The translations under genes were made by a program, and so were the position numbers. Of a stretch of 40,458 bases of DNA, positions 8,258-16,076 are shown piece by piece. The notes under the pieces were generated by a model. That model saw nothing but the letters and a program-made list of their open reading frames with translations. It searched no databases and was not told the origin of the DNA. Positions within the stretch are counted from its first letter, which is position 1; every line of letters begins with the position of its first letter. Source of the DNA: Planctomycetota bacterium (GTDB lineage Bacteria; Planctomycetota; JAJSAM01; JAJVHW01); the NCBI GenBank assembly GCA_024277065.1, contig JAJRVY010000264.1, positions 1-40,458 on the forward strand. The letters run 5' to 3'.

Positions 8258-10237
8258 ATGAAGACGACGCGGAGGATCGCCGGGTGCATCACGTGGGCGG
8301 CGCTCGTGCTCCACGTGGCGGCGTGCGGCAGCACGGCGCCGCAGACGGAGCAGGGCGGCCCCGGCCGTGACCTCCCGGACGCCGCGACGGCTGCGAGCGG
8401 CGCGAAGCGCACGCGCGTCCTCGCGGCCCGGCACGTCGGGCCCGTCGAGTTTCGCGCCTACGACGGCGCGGCCGCCGGCGATCCACGATTGCCTGCGGCG
8501 GTGGACCGCCTTGCGGAGGTCGTCCTGCCGACGCTCGTCGCCGCGGAGGACCGTGCCGGCGTGACGCTCCAGCCGAGTCGCGACGCCGTCGTCATGCTGA
8601 TCGACGTGGCGCCGCACGACGCCACGGGCGGCACAGTGGGCGGCACAGTGGGCGCGCGCCGGGGAAACGTCAATCTGCGGCTGGTCCGCGGCGTGCGGCG
8701 GCCCGTCATCCGCATCTCCGCCAGAGCCCTGCTGGCCGGCGAGTTCGTACCGGCGGCGCACTTCCCGCCGTTGCTCGTCGAAGCGGCGGTCGTGGCCTCG
8801 GCGGGGGACCGCGTGGCCCCGGCGTGGCTGCGCAGCGGGCTCGGGCCGGAGATCACCGGCACGTTCGAACGGCTGCTGCACGAGCGCGCGCTCGGTGGCG
8901 GCGCCGTGATCACTGCGCCGGAGCTGCTCTTCCCCAGCACGCCGGCCGGCGACGATCCACTGTGGGCCGCCGCGCGCGTGCGTGCGCTCTCGCGCATCGC
9001 CCGCGGCGAGCGCCCGCTGGCGCGCTTCGTGGCAGCCCGCCTCGAGGGCCGCTCGGAGCTCGCGGCGCTGCAGCTCGTCGGGGTGCAGGACGCCGCGTTC
9101 CTCGAGGCAGCGACCGAGACGGAGATGGACCGCGCGCTCGCCGCGCTCCTCGCGGGCGGCCCGCTCGAGGCCCTCGGGAAAGCGCGCGAGGCGCTGCGTC
9201 AGGGAGATCCGTCGCGGGCCGCCGCGCACGTGGCGCTGCTCGATCGTGAGCTCGGCGCCGGGACGCTGTCACCGTGGGTCACCGCGGACGCGCGCCTCAC
9301 GATCGCGCAGTACGCGCTCGTCGCCGGGGATCTGCGCCGTGCCCGCGCGCTGGCGTCGAGCGCTCTGGCCGCGCCGGAGCAGCTCGTGCGCGTCCGTGAG
9401 GCGCGGCTCTGCGAGGCCCGGGCCGCCCGCGCGAGCGGCGACCAGAGCGCGTCCGCCATGCTCTTCCGCGCATACCTCGCCGACTTCCCCGGCGCGCCGG
9501 GGAGCGACGAGGCACTGGACTCGCTGGGTATCGACACGGAGCTCGCGGCGCGCCTGCCCGGCATCGCCGGGCAGCTCGCGGCGGAGAACCCCGCAGAACG
9601 CGGCCGCGCCGCCGTACGTCTCGGTGAGACCGGCGACGCCGCCACGGCACCGCCGCTACGTCGCCTCACCGCCGACGAGGACGGCGACGTGCGCCGCCTC
9701 GCGTACGCCGCGCTCGCGCTCGTGCTCGGGCCCGATGCCGCGGACGACCTGGATGCCGGAACGCGGGATGCGCACCCGGAGGTCCGTGGCGCCGCGCTCG
9801 CCGCGCTGGCCTTCGTGGACACGCGCCGCGGCGAGACCCGCGCCAGGGAACTGGCGGCGGACGACGCAGCGGCGGTCGAGGTCGTGGTCGAGCGCATCCT
9901 CGCCCCGATCCGCGAGCGCGAGGCGCGGGAGCTCGAGGAGGCCAGGCGTGCGCGGCGCGAACGCGAGGCCCGCGAAGCTCGCGAGGCCCGCAAGGCCACG
10001 CAGCGTCGCCGCGAGGAGACGACGGCCGTGCCACCTCCGCCGCCCCGCGCCGCCGCGCCACCGCGGTCGGAGACGGGAGCGACGGCGCCACCGAAGCCAC
10101 GGCGACCCACACCGCGGACGGGTACCCGGCGCGGCGGACGGAGCGCCGTGCCCACGCGTCGCGTGCGCGACGAGCCGCTGCCGCCCCCGCGGCCGCCGCG
10201 CCCGCTCCCGGCACGCGATCGCGACGACGACGCATGA
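8258..10237 (+). CDS. HEAT-repeat lipoprotein with degenerate peptidase-like domain
   Basis: Predicted lipoprotein of 659 residues: signal peptide with VAAC lipobox, C23. The middle region at about 165-250 reads LLVEAAVVASAGDRVAPAWL followed by SGLG. This resembles the HExxH...PxWxxEG layout of gluzincins such as the DUF1570 protein at 32968, but the zinc-binding histidines are absent, so any such domain would be inactive. Residues 440-550 hold HEAT-like repeats (GRAAVRLGETGDAATAPPLR). The C-terminus is a charged coiled coil followed by a Pro/Arg-rich tail. ATG at 8258 has GGGAGAGA upstream; the frame opens earlier at 8201 but without a signal peptide. The stop overlaps thiL. Function unknown. 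Confidence 0.8.
   Translation: MKTTRRIAGCITWAALVLHVAACGSTAPQTEQGGPGRDLPDAATAASGAKRTRVLAARHVGPVEFRAYDGAAAGDPRLPAAVDRLAEVVLPTLVAAEDRAGVTLQPSRDAVVMLIDVAPHDATGGTVGGTVGARRGNVNLRLVRGVRRPVIRISARALLAGEFVPAAHFPPLLVEAAVVASAGDRVAPAWLRSGLGPEITGTFERLLHERALGGGAVITAPELLFPSTPAGDDPLWAAARVRALSRIARGERPLARFVAARLEGRSELAALQLVGVQDAAFLEAATETEMDRALAALLAGGPLEALGKAREALRQGDPSRAAAHVALLDRELGAGTLSPWVTADARLTIAQYALVAGDLRRARALASSALAAPEQLVRVREARLCEARAARASGDQSASAMLFRAYLADFPGAPGSDEALDSLGIDTELAARLPGIAGQLAAENPAERGRAAVRLGETGDAATAPPLRRLTADEDGDVRRLAYAALALVLGPDAADDLDAGTRDAHPEVRGAALAALAFVDTRRGETRARELAADDAAAVEVVVERILAPIREREARELEEARRARREREAREAREARKATQRRREETTAVPPPPPRAAAPPRSETGATAPPKPRRPTPRTGTRRGGRSAVPTRRVRDEPLPPPRPPRPLPARDRDDDA
8626..8649 (+). 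repeat. 12-bp tandem duplication inside the HEAT lipoprotein gene
   Basis: GGGCGGCACAGT occurs twice head to tail and keeps the frame, giving the peptide GGTVGGTVG. It looks like a simple slippage duplication. Confidence 0.8.
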
Positions 10238-11202
10238 CGCCCGCCGAGACGCCGCGGAGCGAGTTCGAGATCATCGCAGCGATCCGCGACGCCGCTCGCG
10301 GACCACGGCGCGCCGACGTCACGCTCGGCATCGGCGACGACGGGGCCGTGCTGTCGCCGCCCCCGGGCCACGAGCTCATTTTCACCACGGACCTGCTCGT
10401 CGAGGACCGTCACTTCCGTCTCGGCGAGGGCGGAGCGAGCGGCTTCGACGTGGGCTGGAAGAGTCTGGCGGTCTCGATCTCCGACGTTGCCGCGATGGGG
10501 GGGCGCGCACTCTGGGCGGTGGCCTCGGTGGCGCTCCCCGCGGCGCGCACGGGCGGCTTCACCGACGATCTGGCGCAGGGCCTGACAGCGTGCGCGCAGC
10601 ACTACGGCGTGGCGCTCGTCGGCGGCGACACCACCGGAACGCCGGGGCCGGTGATCGTCAACGTCGCGCTCGTCGGCGCGGTTCCCACGGGGCGCGCGGT
10701 GCGCCGCGACGGCGCCCGAGCGGGGGACGCCATCTGCGTCACCGGCGCGCTCGGTGGATCTCTCGCCGGCCGTCACCTACGGCCGAATCCGCGGCAGGAC
10801 ATCGCTCTCTCACTCGTCCAACGGTGCGCCGTGCACGCCATGATCGACCTCTCCGACGGGCTCTCCTCCGACCTCGGACACGTGCTGGACGCGTCCGGCG
10901 TCGGGGCGCAGGTCTGGGCGGATCGCGTTCCCGTGCACGACGACGCGCGGCTCTCGTCCGCGACCTCGGGGCGCCCGCCGCTGGCGCACGCGCTGCACGA
11001 CGGCGAGGATTTCGAGCTGCTGTTCACGGTGGATACGGCAACGGCGCGCGATCTGGTCCGCGACGGCGTCTGCGCGACGACCGTGTCGTGCGTCGGCCGC
11101 ATCACGGCGCAGCGTGACTACCTGCTGCTGCCCTCGCGTGACGCGGACGCCAGGGGGGAGCCCATGGGGCGCGGAGGACACGATCACTTCCGGCCGGCCT
11201 GA
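10234..11202 (+). CDS. thiL: Thiamine-monophosphate kinase
   Basis: Phosphorylates thiamine monophosphate to thiamine diphosphate; 322 residues, usual length. Motifs in order: SEFEIIAAI, the Mg/ATP site GIGDDGAVL, TTDLLVEDRHF, VGWKSLAVSISDVAAMGG, VGGDTTG, VTGALGGS, MIDLSDGLSSDLGH and the substrate motif ALHDGEDFELLFT. All are intact. ATG at 10234 overlaps the preceding TGA. It shares the coupled run with thiE, so two thiamine steps are co-expressed. No TPP riboswitch was recognised upstream. Confidence 0.95.
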   Translation: MTPAETPRSEFEIIAAIRDAARGPRRADVTLGIGDDGAVLSPPPGHELIFTTDLLVEDRHFRLGEGGASGFDVGWKSLAVSISDVAAMGGRALWAVASVALPAARTGGFTDDLAQGLTACAQHYGVALVGGDTTGTPGPVIVNVALVGAVPTGRAVRRDGARAGDAICVTGALGGSLAGRHLRPNPRQDIALSLVQRCAVHAMIDLSDGLSSDLGHVLDASGVGAQVWADRVPVHDDARLSSATSGRPPLAHALHDGEDFELLFTVDTATARDLVRDGVCATTVSCVGRITAQRDYLLLPSRDADARGEPMGRGGHDHFRPA

Positions 11203-11209
11203 CAGAGCG

Positions 11210-11689
11210 CTGTCCGAGGAGCGCCTCGTCGGCCGCGGCGCGACGGTCGCGCTCGGCAGGCGCCTGGCGCGGGCTCTCGCGCCCGCGGCCGAAGGCGTGC
11301 TCTGTCTCTCGGGGCAGCTCGGCGCCGGCAAGACGACGCTGGTCAAGGGGCTCGCCGAAGGCCTCGGCGTGGCGGCGGCGCGTGACGTGACGAGCCCGAC
11401 GTTCCTGCGCATGACGCGCTTCGAGGGCGCCCCGGACCTCGTCCACGTGGACGCCTACCGCATGGCCGGTGCCGGGGACGTCCACGAGCTCGGGCTCGAC
11501 GAGGACCTCGCGGGTGGCGCGGTCGTGGCCGTCGAGTGGCCCGAGATGATCGCGGAGGCGCTCCCGGCCGATCGCCTCACGCTGCACCTCGAGCACCGGG
11601 GCGAGGAGTGCCGCACGGTGCGTTTCGAGGCCGCGGGGGCACGCGCCGCGGCATGGCTCGCGCGCCTGGCCGCCGTAGGTGCATCGTGA
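11210..11689 (+). CDS. tsaE: tRNA threonylcarbamoyladenosine biosynthesis ATPase TsaE
   Basis: ATPase partner of TsaB/TsaD in making t6A37 on ANN-decoding tRNAs. About 159 residues. Walker A is GQLGAGKTTL, followed by SPTFLRM (the SPTF signature), HVDAYRM and the Walker-B-like VAVEWPEM. The start is uncertain. CTG at 11210, eight bases after the thiL stop, gives the usual N-terminal length. In-frame GTG codons at 11114 and 11138 would overlap thiL more deeply. The stop overlaps the GTG of the next gene. tsaB and tsaD are not in the window. Confidence 0.92.
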   Translation: MSEERLVGRGATVALGRRLARALAPAAEGVLCLSGQLGAGKTTLVKGLAEGLGVAAARDVTSPTFLRMTRFEGAPDLVHVDAYRMAGAGDVHELGLDEDLAGGAVVAVEWPEMIAEALPADRLTLHLEHRGEECRTVRFEAAGARAAAWLARLAAVGAS

Positions 11690-12861
11690 GCCGATGCGTG
11701 CTGCGGCAGGCGGGCGCCGGGGCGCTCCTACTCGCCCTGCTCCTCGCCACCGCGCGTGCACAGGACCGCGCCCGGGACGTGCAGCCCGCGCCCGGCGTCC
11801 GGGTGCCCGTGGAGGTGCGCGTCGATCGCACGCTCGTGAACCCGGGCAAGCCCCTCGGGGGAGCGTCCGTGGCGTTCGTGCAGCCCGGCGAGGGTCCTAG
11901 CGACGCCGCGCCCCGCGCGATCATGACCGGACCGGACGGCCGGGCCGTCGTGGTCGGGCCGCCGGGCGGGGGCGTGCTGCTCGTGTGGGCCGAGGACCGC
12001 GCGCCCGTCGCCCTCTGGGCCGCCGGACCACTCATTGGGGCGGTCATCCTCGAGCCGGCGCGCAGCATGACCGTGCACGTCCGCGATCCCGCCGCGCAGC
12101 CCGTCGCCGATGCCTATGTGGAGGTGGCCGTCGGGCTGCCGGTCAGCGGCGCGCCGCTCGGCAGCGCGGCGGAGCACGTCTACGCCGTCGCGGCGCGGAC
12201 GGCGGCCGGCGGCGCGACGCTCTTCACCGGACTCCCGGCCGTGAACCTCCGCGTGCGCGCCGAGGCCGAGGGTTTCGTCGGCCCCGAGGTCTTCCCCGTG
12301 CGCGCCACGGGTTCGGCCGCTGCGCCGGGTGTCCCGGGCGCGCCGCTGACGCTCGATCTCGTGGCCGGCGCACGCATCGAGGGCCGCGCCTCCGTCGTGC
12401 CGGGCGGCGGTCCGGCGCAGGGCGCCGTGATCCGTGCCGGGCGCCGCACCGCGCGCGTCGGTGCCGACGGCCACTTCGAGCTGACGGCGGTGGCGCCCGG
12501 GGCGGTGGAGATCACGCTCGACGGCAACCCGGAGGCCCGCGATCTCCTACTCCGCGAGCCACTCGTTCTGGTCCTCGGCAACGGTGAGCGCCGCGCCGGC
12601 GTGAACCTCACGCTGGTGCGCACGAGCGTTCTCTCCGGCGTCGTCGTCGGGAAGGACGGCGCCCCGCTGCAGACAGCGGACGGCACGCTCTTCTGGCCCC
12701 CGTCGAGGGCGCCGTGGAGTGAGCGACGGCTGGACCTGCCCGGCCTGGTGGCGGCGGGCGCCGACGGTCGCTTCCGCATCATGGGGCTGGCCCCCGCGGA
12801 GGGCGTGGCGTTCGAGGTGCGCGCGCCGGGACATGCCCCGGCGCTCATCGAAGGGCTCTAG
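11686..12861 (+). CDS. Exported carboxypeptidase-regulatory-like domain protein, part 1 (to first amber)
   Basis: First 391 codons of a giant exported protein. GTG at 11686 overlaps the tsaE stop. The signal peptide (VLRQAGAGALLLALLLATARA) is cleaved near residue 25. Then come repeated Ig-like/carboxypeptidase-regulatory modules with the pattern G-x-V-x2-G-x-P and A-D-G-R-F-x-I. The frame ends at TAG 12859-12861 within a module (HAPALIEGL before, LPAGKQAAPLRIEL after), and the next codons complete the same module. By sense, the codon at position 392 is where Gln or Glu would be expected. Such proteins are usually cell-surface or periplasmic and of unknown role. Confidence 0.85.
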   Translation: MSRCVLRQAGAGALLLALLLATARAQDRARDVQPAPGVRVPVEVRVDRTLVNPGKPLGGASVAFVQPGEGPSDAAPRAIMTGPDGRAVVVGPPGGGVLLVWAEDRAPVALWAAGPLIGAVILEPARSMTVHVRDPAAQPVADAYVEVAVGLPVSGAPLGSAAEHVYAVAARTAAGGATLFTGLPAVNLRVRAEAEGFVGPEVFPVRATGSAAAPGVPGAPLTLDLVAGARIEGRASVVPGGGPAQGAVIRAGRRTARVGADGHFELTAVAPGAVEITLDGNPEARDLLLREPLVLVLGNGERRAGVNLTLVRTSVLSGVVVGKDGAPLQTADGTLFWPPSRAPWSERRLDLPGLVAAGADGRFRIMGLAPAEGVAFEVRAPGHAPALIEGL

Positions 12862-14676
12862 CTCCCGGCGGGCAAGCAGGCGGCGCCGCTGCGCATCGAG
12901 CTCGCTGCGGGTGCCCTCCTCACCGGACGCGTCGTGGATGCGGGCGGCGGCGCCGTGCAGGGCGCACGCGTCGAGGCACGCACGGTGGGGGACGCCCGAG
13001 CGCGCCCGGCCTCCGACACGGCGGTGACGGGGCCGGCGGGCGTGTTCTTCCTGGACGCCCTGCCGGCGCTTGCGATCCGGTTGCGCATCCTGCCGCCCGC
13101 CGGCTCGCCGTGGCGCGCCGCCGAGACCGGCCCGTTCAGCCCCGGAAGCGAGGTCGCCCGCAACGTCGGCGACCTCACGCTGCGCCACGGACACGAACTC
13201 CGCGGCAGCGCCGCCGGCGCACCCGCCGACGCCGTGGCGCGCGTCGTCGATTCCGAGAACGACATCCACGAGATCCCGCTCGAGAGCGGCGCGTTCGCCC
13301 TCGACGGCCTGCCGCCGGGGACGGCCACCGTGGAGGTTCTCTCTCCGAATGCGGCCGGAAGCGCACGCGCCACCCTGCGGCTGCCGACGGGGTGGCCGCT
13401 GGCGCTCACGTGGCGCGCGGCCGCCCCGGTGACCCTGCGTCTGCGAGGCCCACGCGGCCGCGCCGTGACGTCCGCCGAGCTGACGTTCGATCCGCGCGTG
13501 CGCGAGGACGCGGACGACGACGAGGAACTGCCGCGCGCGTGGACGCTGCGCGCCGGTGACGTCGAGGGCATCTACTCCGTGGAGCTTGAGCCCGGCCCGT
13601 GGGTCGTGTCGGCGCGGTCCGGGGCGTGGGTGGGCGCGGCGCCGATCGACGTGGCGCGCGATGCCGGAGCGCAGCTCACGTTGCTGCTCACGCGGGGCGA
13701 GACGGTGCGCGGCTTCGTCGGGGCGCGCAGTGGCAGCCGCCCGCTCGAGGGCGCGCGCGTGGTGGTGGAGCCGTTCGGCGAGGCGGACGCGCCCGTGCTG
13801 CGGGGCATCACGGACGCACGGGGCGGCTTCGAGATCGCGGGGGTCACGCCCGGCATCGTCCGCGTCGTCGTGCAGGCCGACGGCCATGCGCGCTGGACGT
13901 CGTCGCCGCTGGCCGTGCGCAGCGCGGAGACCACCGACGTCGGCCAGATCGAGCTCGTCGTCGGCGGCGCCGTCACGGGCATCGTCCGCGATACATCCGG
14001 CACGCCGGCCCGTGGGGCCGCGGTCGTCGCCGAACACGAGGACGGGACCATCCGCGAGACCAGCACCGACCTCCACGGCCGCTTCCGGGTAGAACACCTG
14101 GCAGCGGGATCGATCAGCCTGCGCGTGGGTGACGTGCGGCGCTTCGTCGAACTCCCGCTCGGCGCCGCGGAGGTCACGGCGGACCTCGACCTCGGCGCGG
14201 GCGTCGTGCTCCGCGGCCGCGTCACGACGGACGGCCGTCCCGAGCCCTTCGCGGGCATCACCGCCTTCACGCTCGGCGACGGGGGGCAGGAGGTTCGCGT
14301 CCACACGGCCGCCGACGGCCGCTACGAGCTGCCGCCGCTGCCGCCCGGCGCGGCGCGGATCGAGGTGCTCGCAGCAGGCAGCGAACTGCCGACCTCCGTG
14401 CCCGTCACACTGCCCGTCGCGGACGAGGACTGGCTCGACATCGAACTTCCCGCCGGGGGCGTCGTGGGCGAGGTGCGTGACGACGCCGGCCGCGCCGTCG
14501 GCGGCGCGCGGCTGTGGCTCTGGGTCCTGGACGAGAACGGTCTGCCCGCCGCCGTCGTCGCTCGGGGCACGAGCAGCGGTGAGGGTCGCTTCACGTTGCA
14601 ACGGGTGGCCGCCGGCCGCTACGAGGTCGAGGCCCGCCGCGCGGGTCATGGCGAAGGCCGCTCCCCGCCGTTCTAG
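12862..14676 (+). CDS. Same protein, part 2 (between the two ambers)
   Basis: The frame of part 1 stays open from 12862 to a second TAG at 14674-14676. It encodes several more carboxypeptidase-regulatory-like modules, such as GALLTGRVVDAGGGAVQGAR, GFVGARSGSRPLEGARVVV and GIVRDTSGTPARGAAVVA. No signal peptide or good ribosome site exists for a separate start, so it reads as the middle of one gene. A stand-alone gene caller could start it at GTG 12934. Composition matches parts 1 and 3. If the TAG codons are real and not read through, this part is untranslated or is made only by reinitiation. Confidence 0.75.
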   Translation, partial: LPAGKQAAPLRIELAAGALLTGRVVDAGGGAVQGARVEARTVGDARARPASDTAVTGPAGVFFLDALPALAIRLRILPPAGSPWRAAETGPFSPGSEVARNVGDLTLRHGHELRGSAAGAPADAVARVVDSENDIHEIPLESGAFALDGLPPGTATVEVLSPNAAGSARATLRLPTGWPLALTWRAAAPVTLRLRGPRGRAVTSAELTFDPRVREDADDDEELPRAWTLRAGDVEGIYSVELEPGPWVVSARSGAWVGAAPIDVARDAGAQLTLLLTRGETVRGFVGARSGSRPLEGARVVVEPFGEADAPVLRGITDARGGFEIAGVTPGIVRVVVQADGHARWTSSPLAVRSAETTDVGQIELVVGGAVTGIVRDTSGTPARGAAVVAEHEDGTIRETSTDLHGRFRVEHLAAGSISLRVGDVRRFVELPLGAAEVTADLDLGAGVVLRGRVTTDGRPEPFAGITAFTLGDGGQEVRVHTAADGRYELPPLPPGAARIEVLAAGSELPTSVPVTLPVADEDWLDIELPAGGVVGEVRDDAGRAVGGARLWLWVLDENGLPAAVVARGTSSGEGRFTLQRVAAGRYEVEARRAGHGEGRSPPF

Positions 14677-15312
14677 GTGGGCGATCGCACGCTGGTCTTC
14701 GGCGTCACGGTCGATCTGACGCTCGAGGCCGAGCTCGCGGTGGAGATCGTGGACGAGCGCGGGCTGCCGGTCGCGGGCGGCTGGATCTCGGCCCTGCCCG
14801 CTGCCCCCGCGGCACCGGGGGGGGGCGTTGCGCCCGCCGCGGCCCGTGTGCGCTCACGGGCCCGCGCGGCGGCCGACGGCCGGGCGCTGCTGCGTTCACT
14901 CGCGCCCGGGTTCTACGAGGCCGCGGTCGGGGGCCCGGGTCGCGGGCGGCAAGAGCTCGGCGTGCTGCGGCTGATCGATGGCCTGACCGACGTCGGACGG
15001 GTCATGCTGGAGGCCGGCGGCGCCATGCGTATCAACGCCCTGCACCCCGGCTTCGTGCCCGCGTCAGGCGTTCGCGTGCGGGTCGAGGACCTGTTCGGTC
15101 GCGATCCGCGCGTCCCGGGCGACCGCCTGCCGCGCGGCTTCGGCAGCGACGCGACGGCCGCCGACGGCACACTCCTCGTCCCGGACCTCGCCCCGGGCTT
15201 CTATCGCGTCTGGCTCGAGGGCGACGACGCCGAGTCGGCCTACATGATCCCCGTGCGCTCGGGCGAGGTGGTCAGCGTGGCACTCTGGGCGCGCTGGCCC
15301 CAAGACGACTGA
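14677..15312 (+). CDS. Same protein, part 3 (C-terminal, after second amber)
   Basis: Directly continues the frame after the TAG at 14674-14676 and ends at TGA 15310-15312. The residues before the stop (GEGRSPPF) and after it (VGDRTLVFGVTVDLTLEAEL) fit together as one beta-sandwich module. Two further modules follow. The codon after the amber is GTG, so reinitiation is conceivable, but without a signal peptide the product would stay in the cytoplasm. Read through both ambers, the whole protein has about 1,206 sense codons plus two stop positions (codons 392 and 997). The ECF sigma gene follows after 176 bases. Confidence 0.75.
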   Translation: MGDRTLVFGVTVDLTLEAELAVEIVDERGLPVAGGWISALPAAPAAPGGGVAPAAARVRSRARAAADGRALLRSLAPGFYEAAVGGPGRGRQELGVLRLIDGLTDVGRVMLEAGGAMRINALHPGFVPASGVRVRVEDLFGRDPRVPGDRLPRGFGSDATAADGTLLVPDLAPGFYRVWLEGDDAESAYMIPVRSGEVVSVALWARWPQDD

Positions 15313-15434
15313 GAGCGCCCTCGATGCCGCAGGAGCGAGCCCCGTGGCCCGCTTCCTGCTACACCTGCACCCGTGCGTGAGCAGCTTCGGACAGAGGCTT
15401 CCGCGCGGACGTCCCAGACCGGACCGGAAAGTGT

Positions 15435-15457
15435 GGAATCCCCCGAACCCGATCGTC
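15435..15457 (+). promoter_or_regulatory. Possible ECF-type promoter of the sigma/anti-sigma pair
   Basis: GGAATC (15435-15440) and CGTC (15454-15457) resemble the GGAA...CGTC pattern of ECF sigma promoters and would allow autoregulation. The spacer, at 13 bases, is two or three short of the usual, so this is weak. Confidence 0.2.
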
Positions 15458-15488
15458 GCTCCTCCGTTCACGAACAACCAGGTGACGG

Positions 15489-16076
15489 ATGCCTCCGAGT
15501 GATTCCGAGCTCATGGAACGCTTCGGGGCCGGCGACGACGAGGCCTTTCGTCTCCTGGTCGAGAAGCACCAGAAGCCGCTGCTGAACTTCTTCTGGCGGC
15601 GGTGTTTCGACCGACAGATGGCTCAGGACTGCACTCAGGAGGTCTTCCTCCGCCTCGTTCGCCACCGCGGACGCTGGAAACCACAAGCGAAGTTCACGAC
15701 CTACATGTACCGCATCGCCGAGAACCTCTGGATCGACCGCTACCGCTCGCGCCGGGCGGCGCCGCCGACGACGTCGCTCCAGACGCCCGCCGGCGACGAC
15801 ATGGGCGAGCTCGGTCACGTGCTCGCCGGGCGTGCGCGGTCGCCCGAGGACGATGCGGCCGACAGCGAGCTCGCGGTCTGCATCCAGAAGGCTCTGAACG
15901 GCCTGACCGCGGATCAGCGCAGCGTCTTCGTCCTGGCCGAGACGAGGGGCCTCAAGTACGCCGCGATCGGCGAGATCCTGGGCATCCCCGTCGGCACCGT
16001 GAAGTCCCGTATGCACGCCGCGATCCACAAACTGCGCGCGCAGCTCGAGGAGGCCGCCGGTGAGCACCTGCGCTGA
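15489..16076 (+). CDS. ECF-family RNA polymerase sigma factor
   Basis: Alternative sigma factor of 195 residues. Sigma region 2 is at about 8-78 (GAGDDEAFRLLVEKHQKPLL, then DCTQEVFLRLVRHRGRW and YMYRIAENLWIDRYR). Region 4 is at about 130-185 (LTADQRSVFVLAETRGLKYA, then IGEILGIPVGTVKSRMHAAI). Region 3 is absent, as in all ECF factors. ATG at 15489 follows GGTGACGG. The 3' end overlaps the anti-sigma start by 17 bases, so stoichiometric co-translation is likely. The overlapping membrane anti-sigma implies that an envelope signal releases it; the regulon is unknown. Confidence 0.93.
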   Translation: MPPSDSELMERFGAGDDEAFRLLVEKHQKPLLNFFWRRCFDRQMAQDCTQEVFLRLVRHRGRWKPQAKFTTYMYRIAENLWIDRYRSRRAAPPTTSLQTPAGDDMGELGHVLAGRARSPEDDAADSELAVCIQKALNGLTADQRSVFVLAETRGLKYAAIGEILGIPVGTVKSRMHAAIHKLRAQLEEAAGEHLR

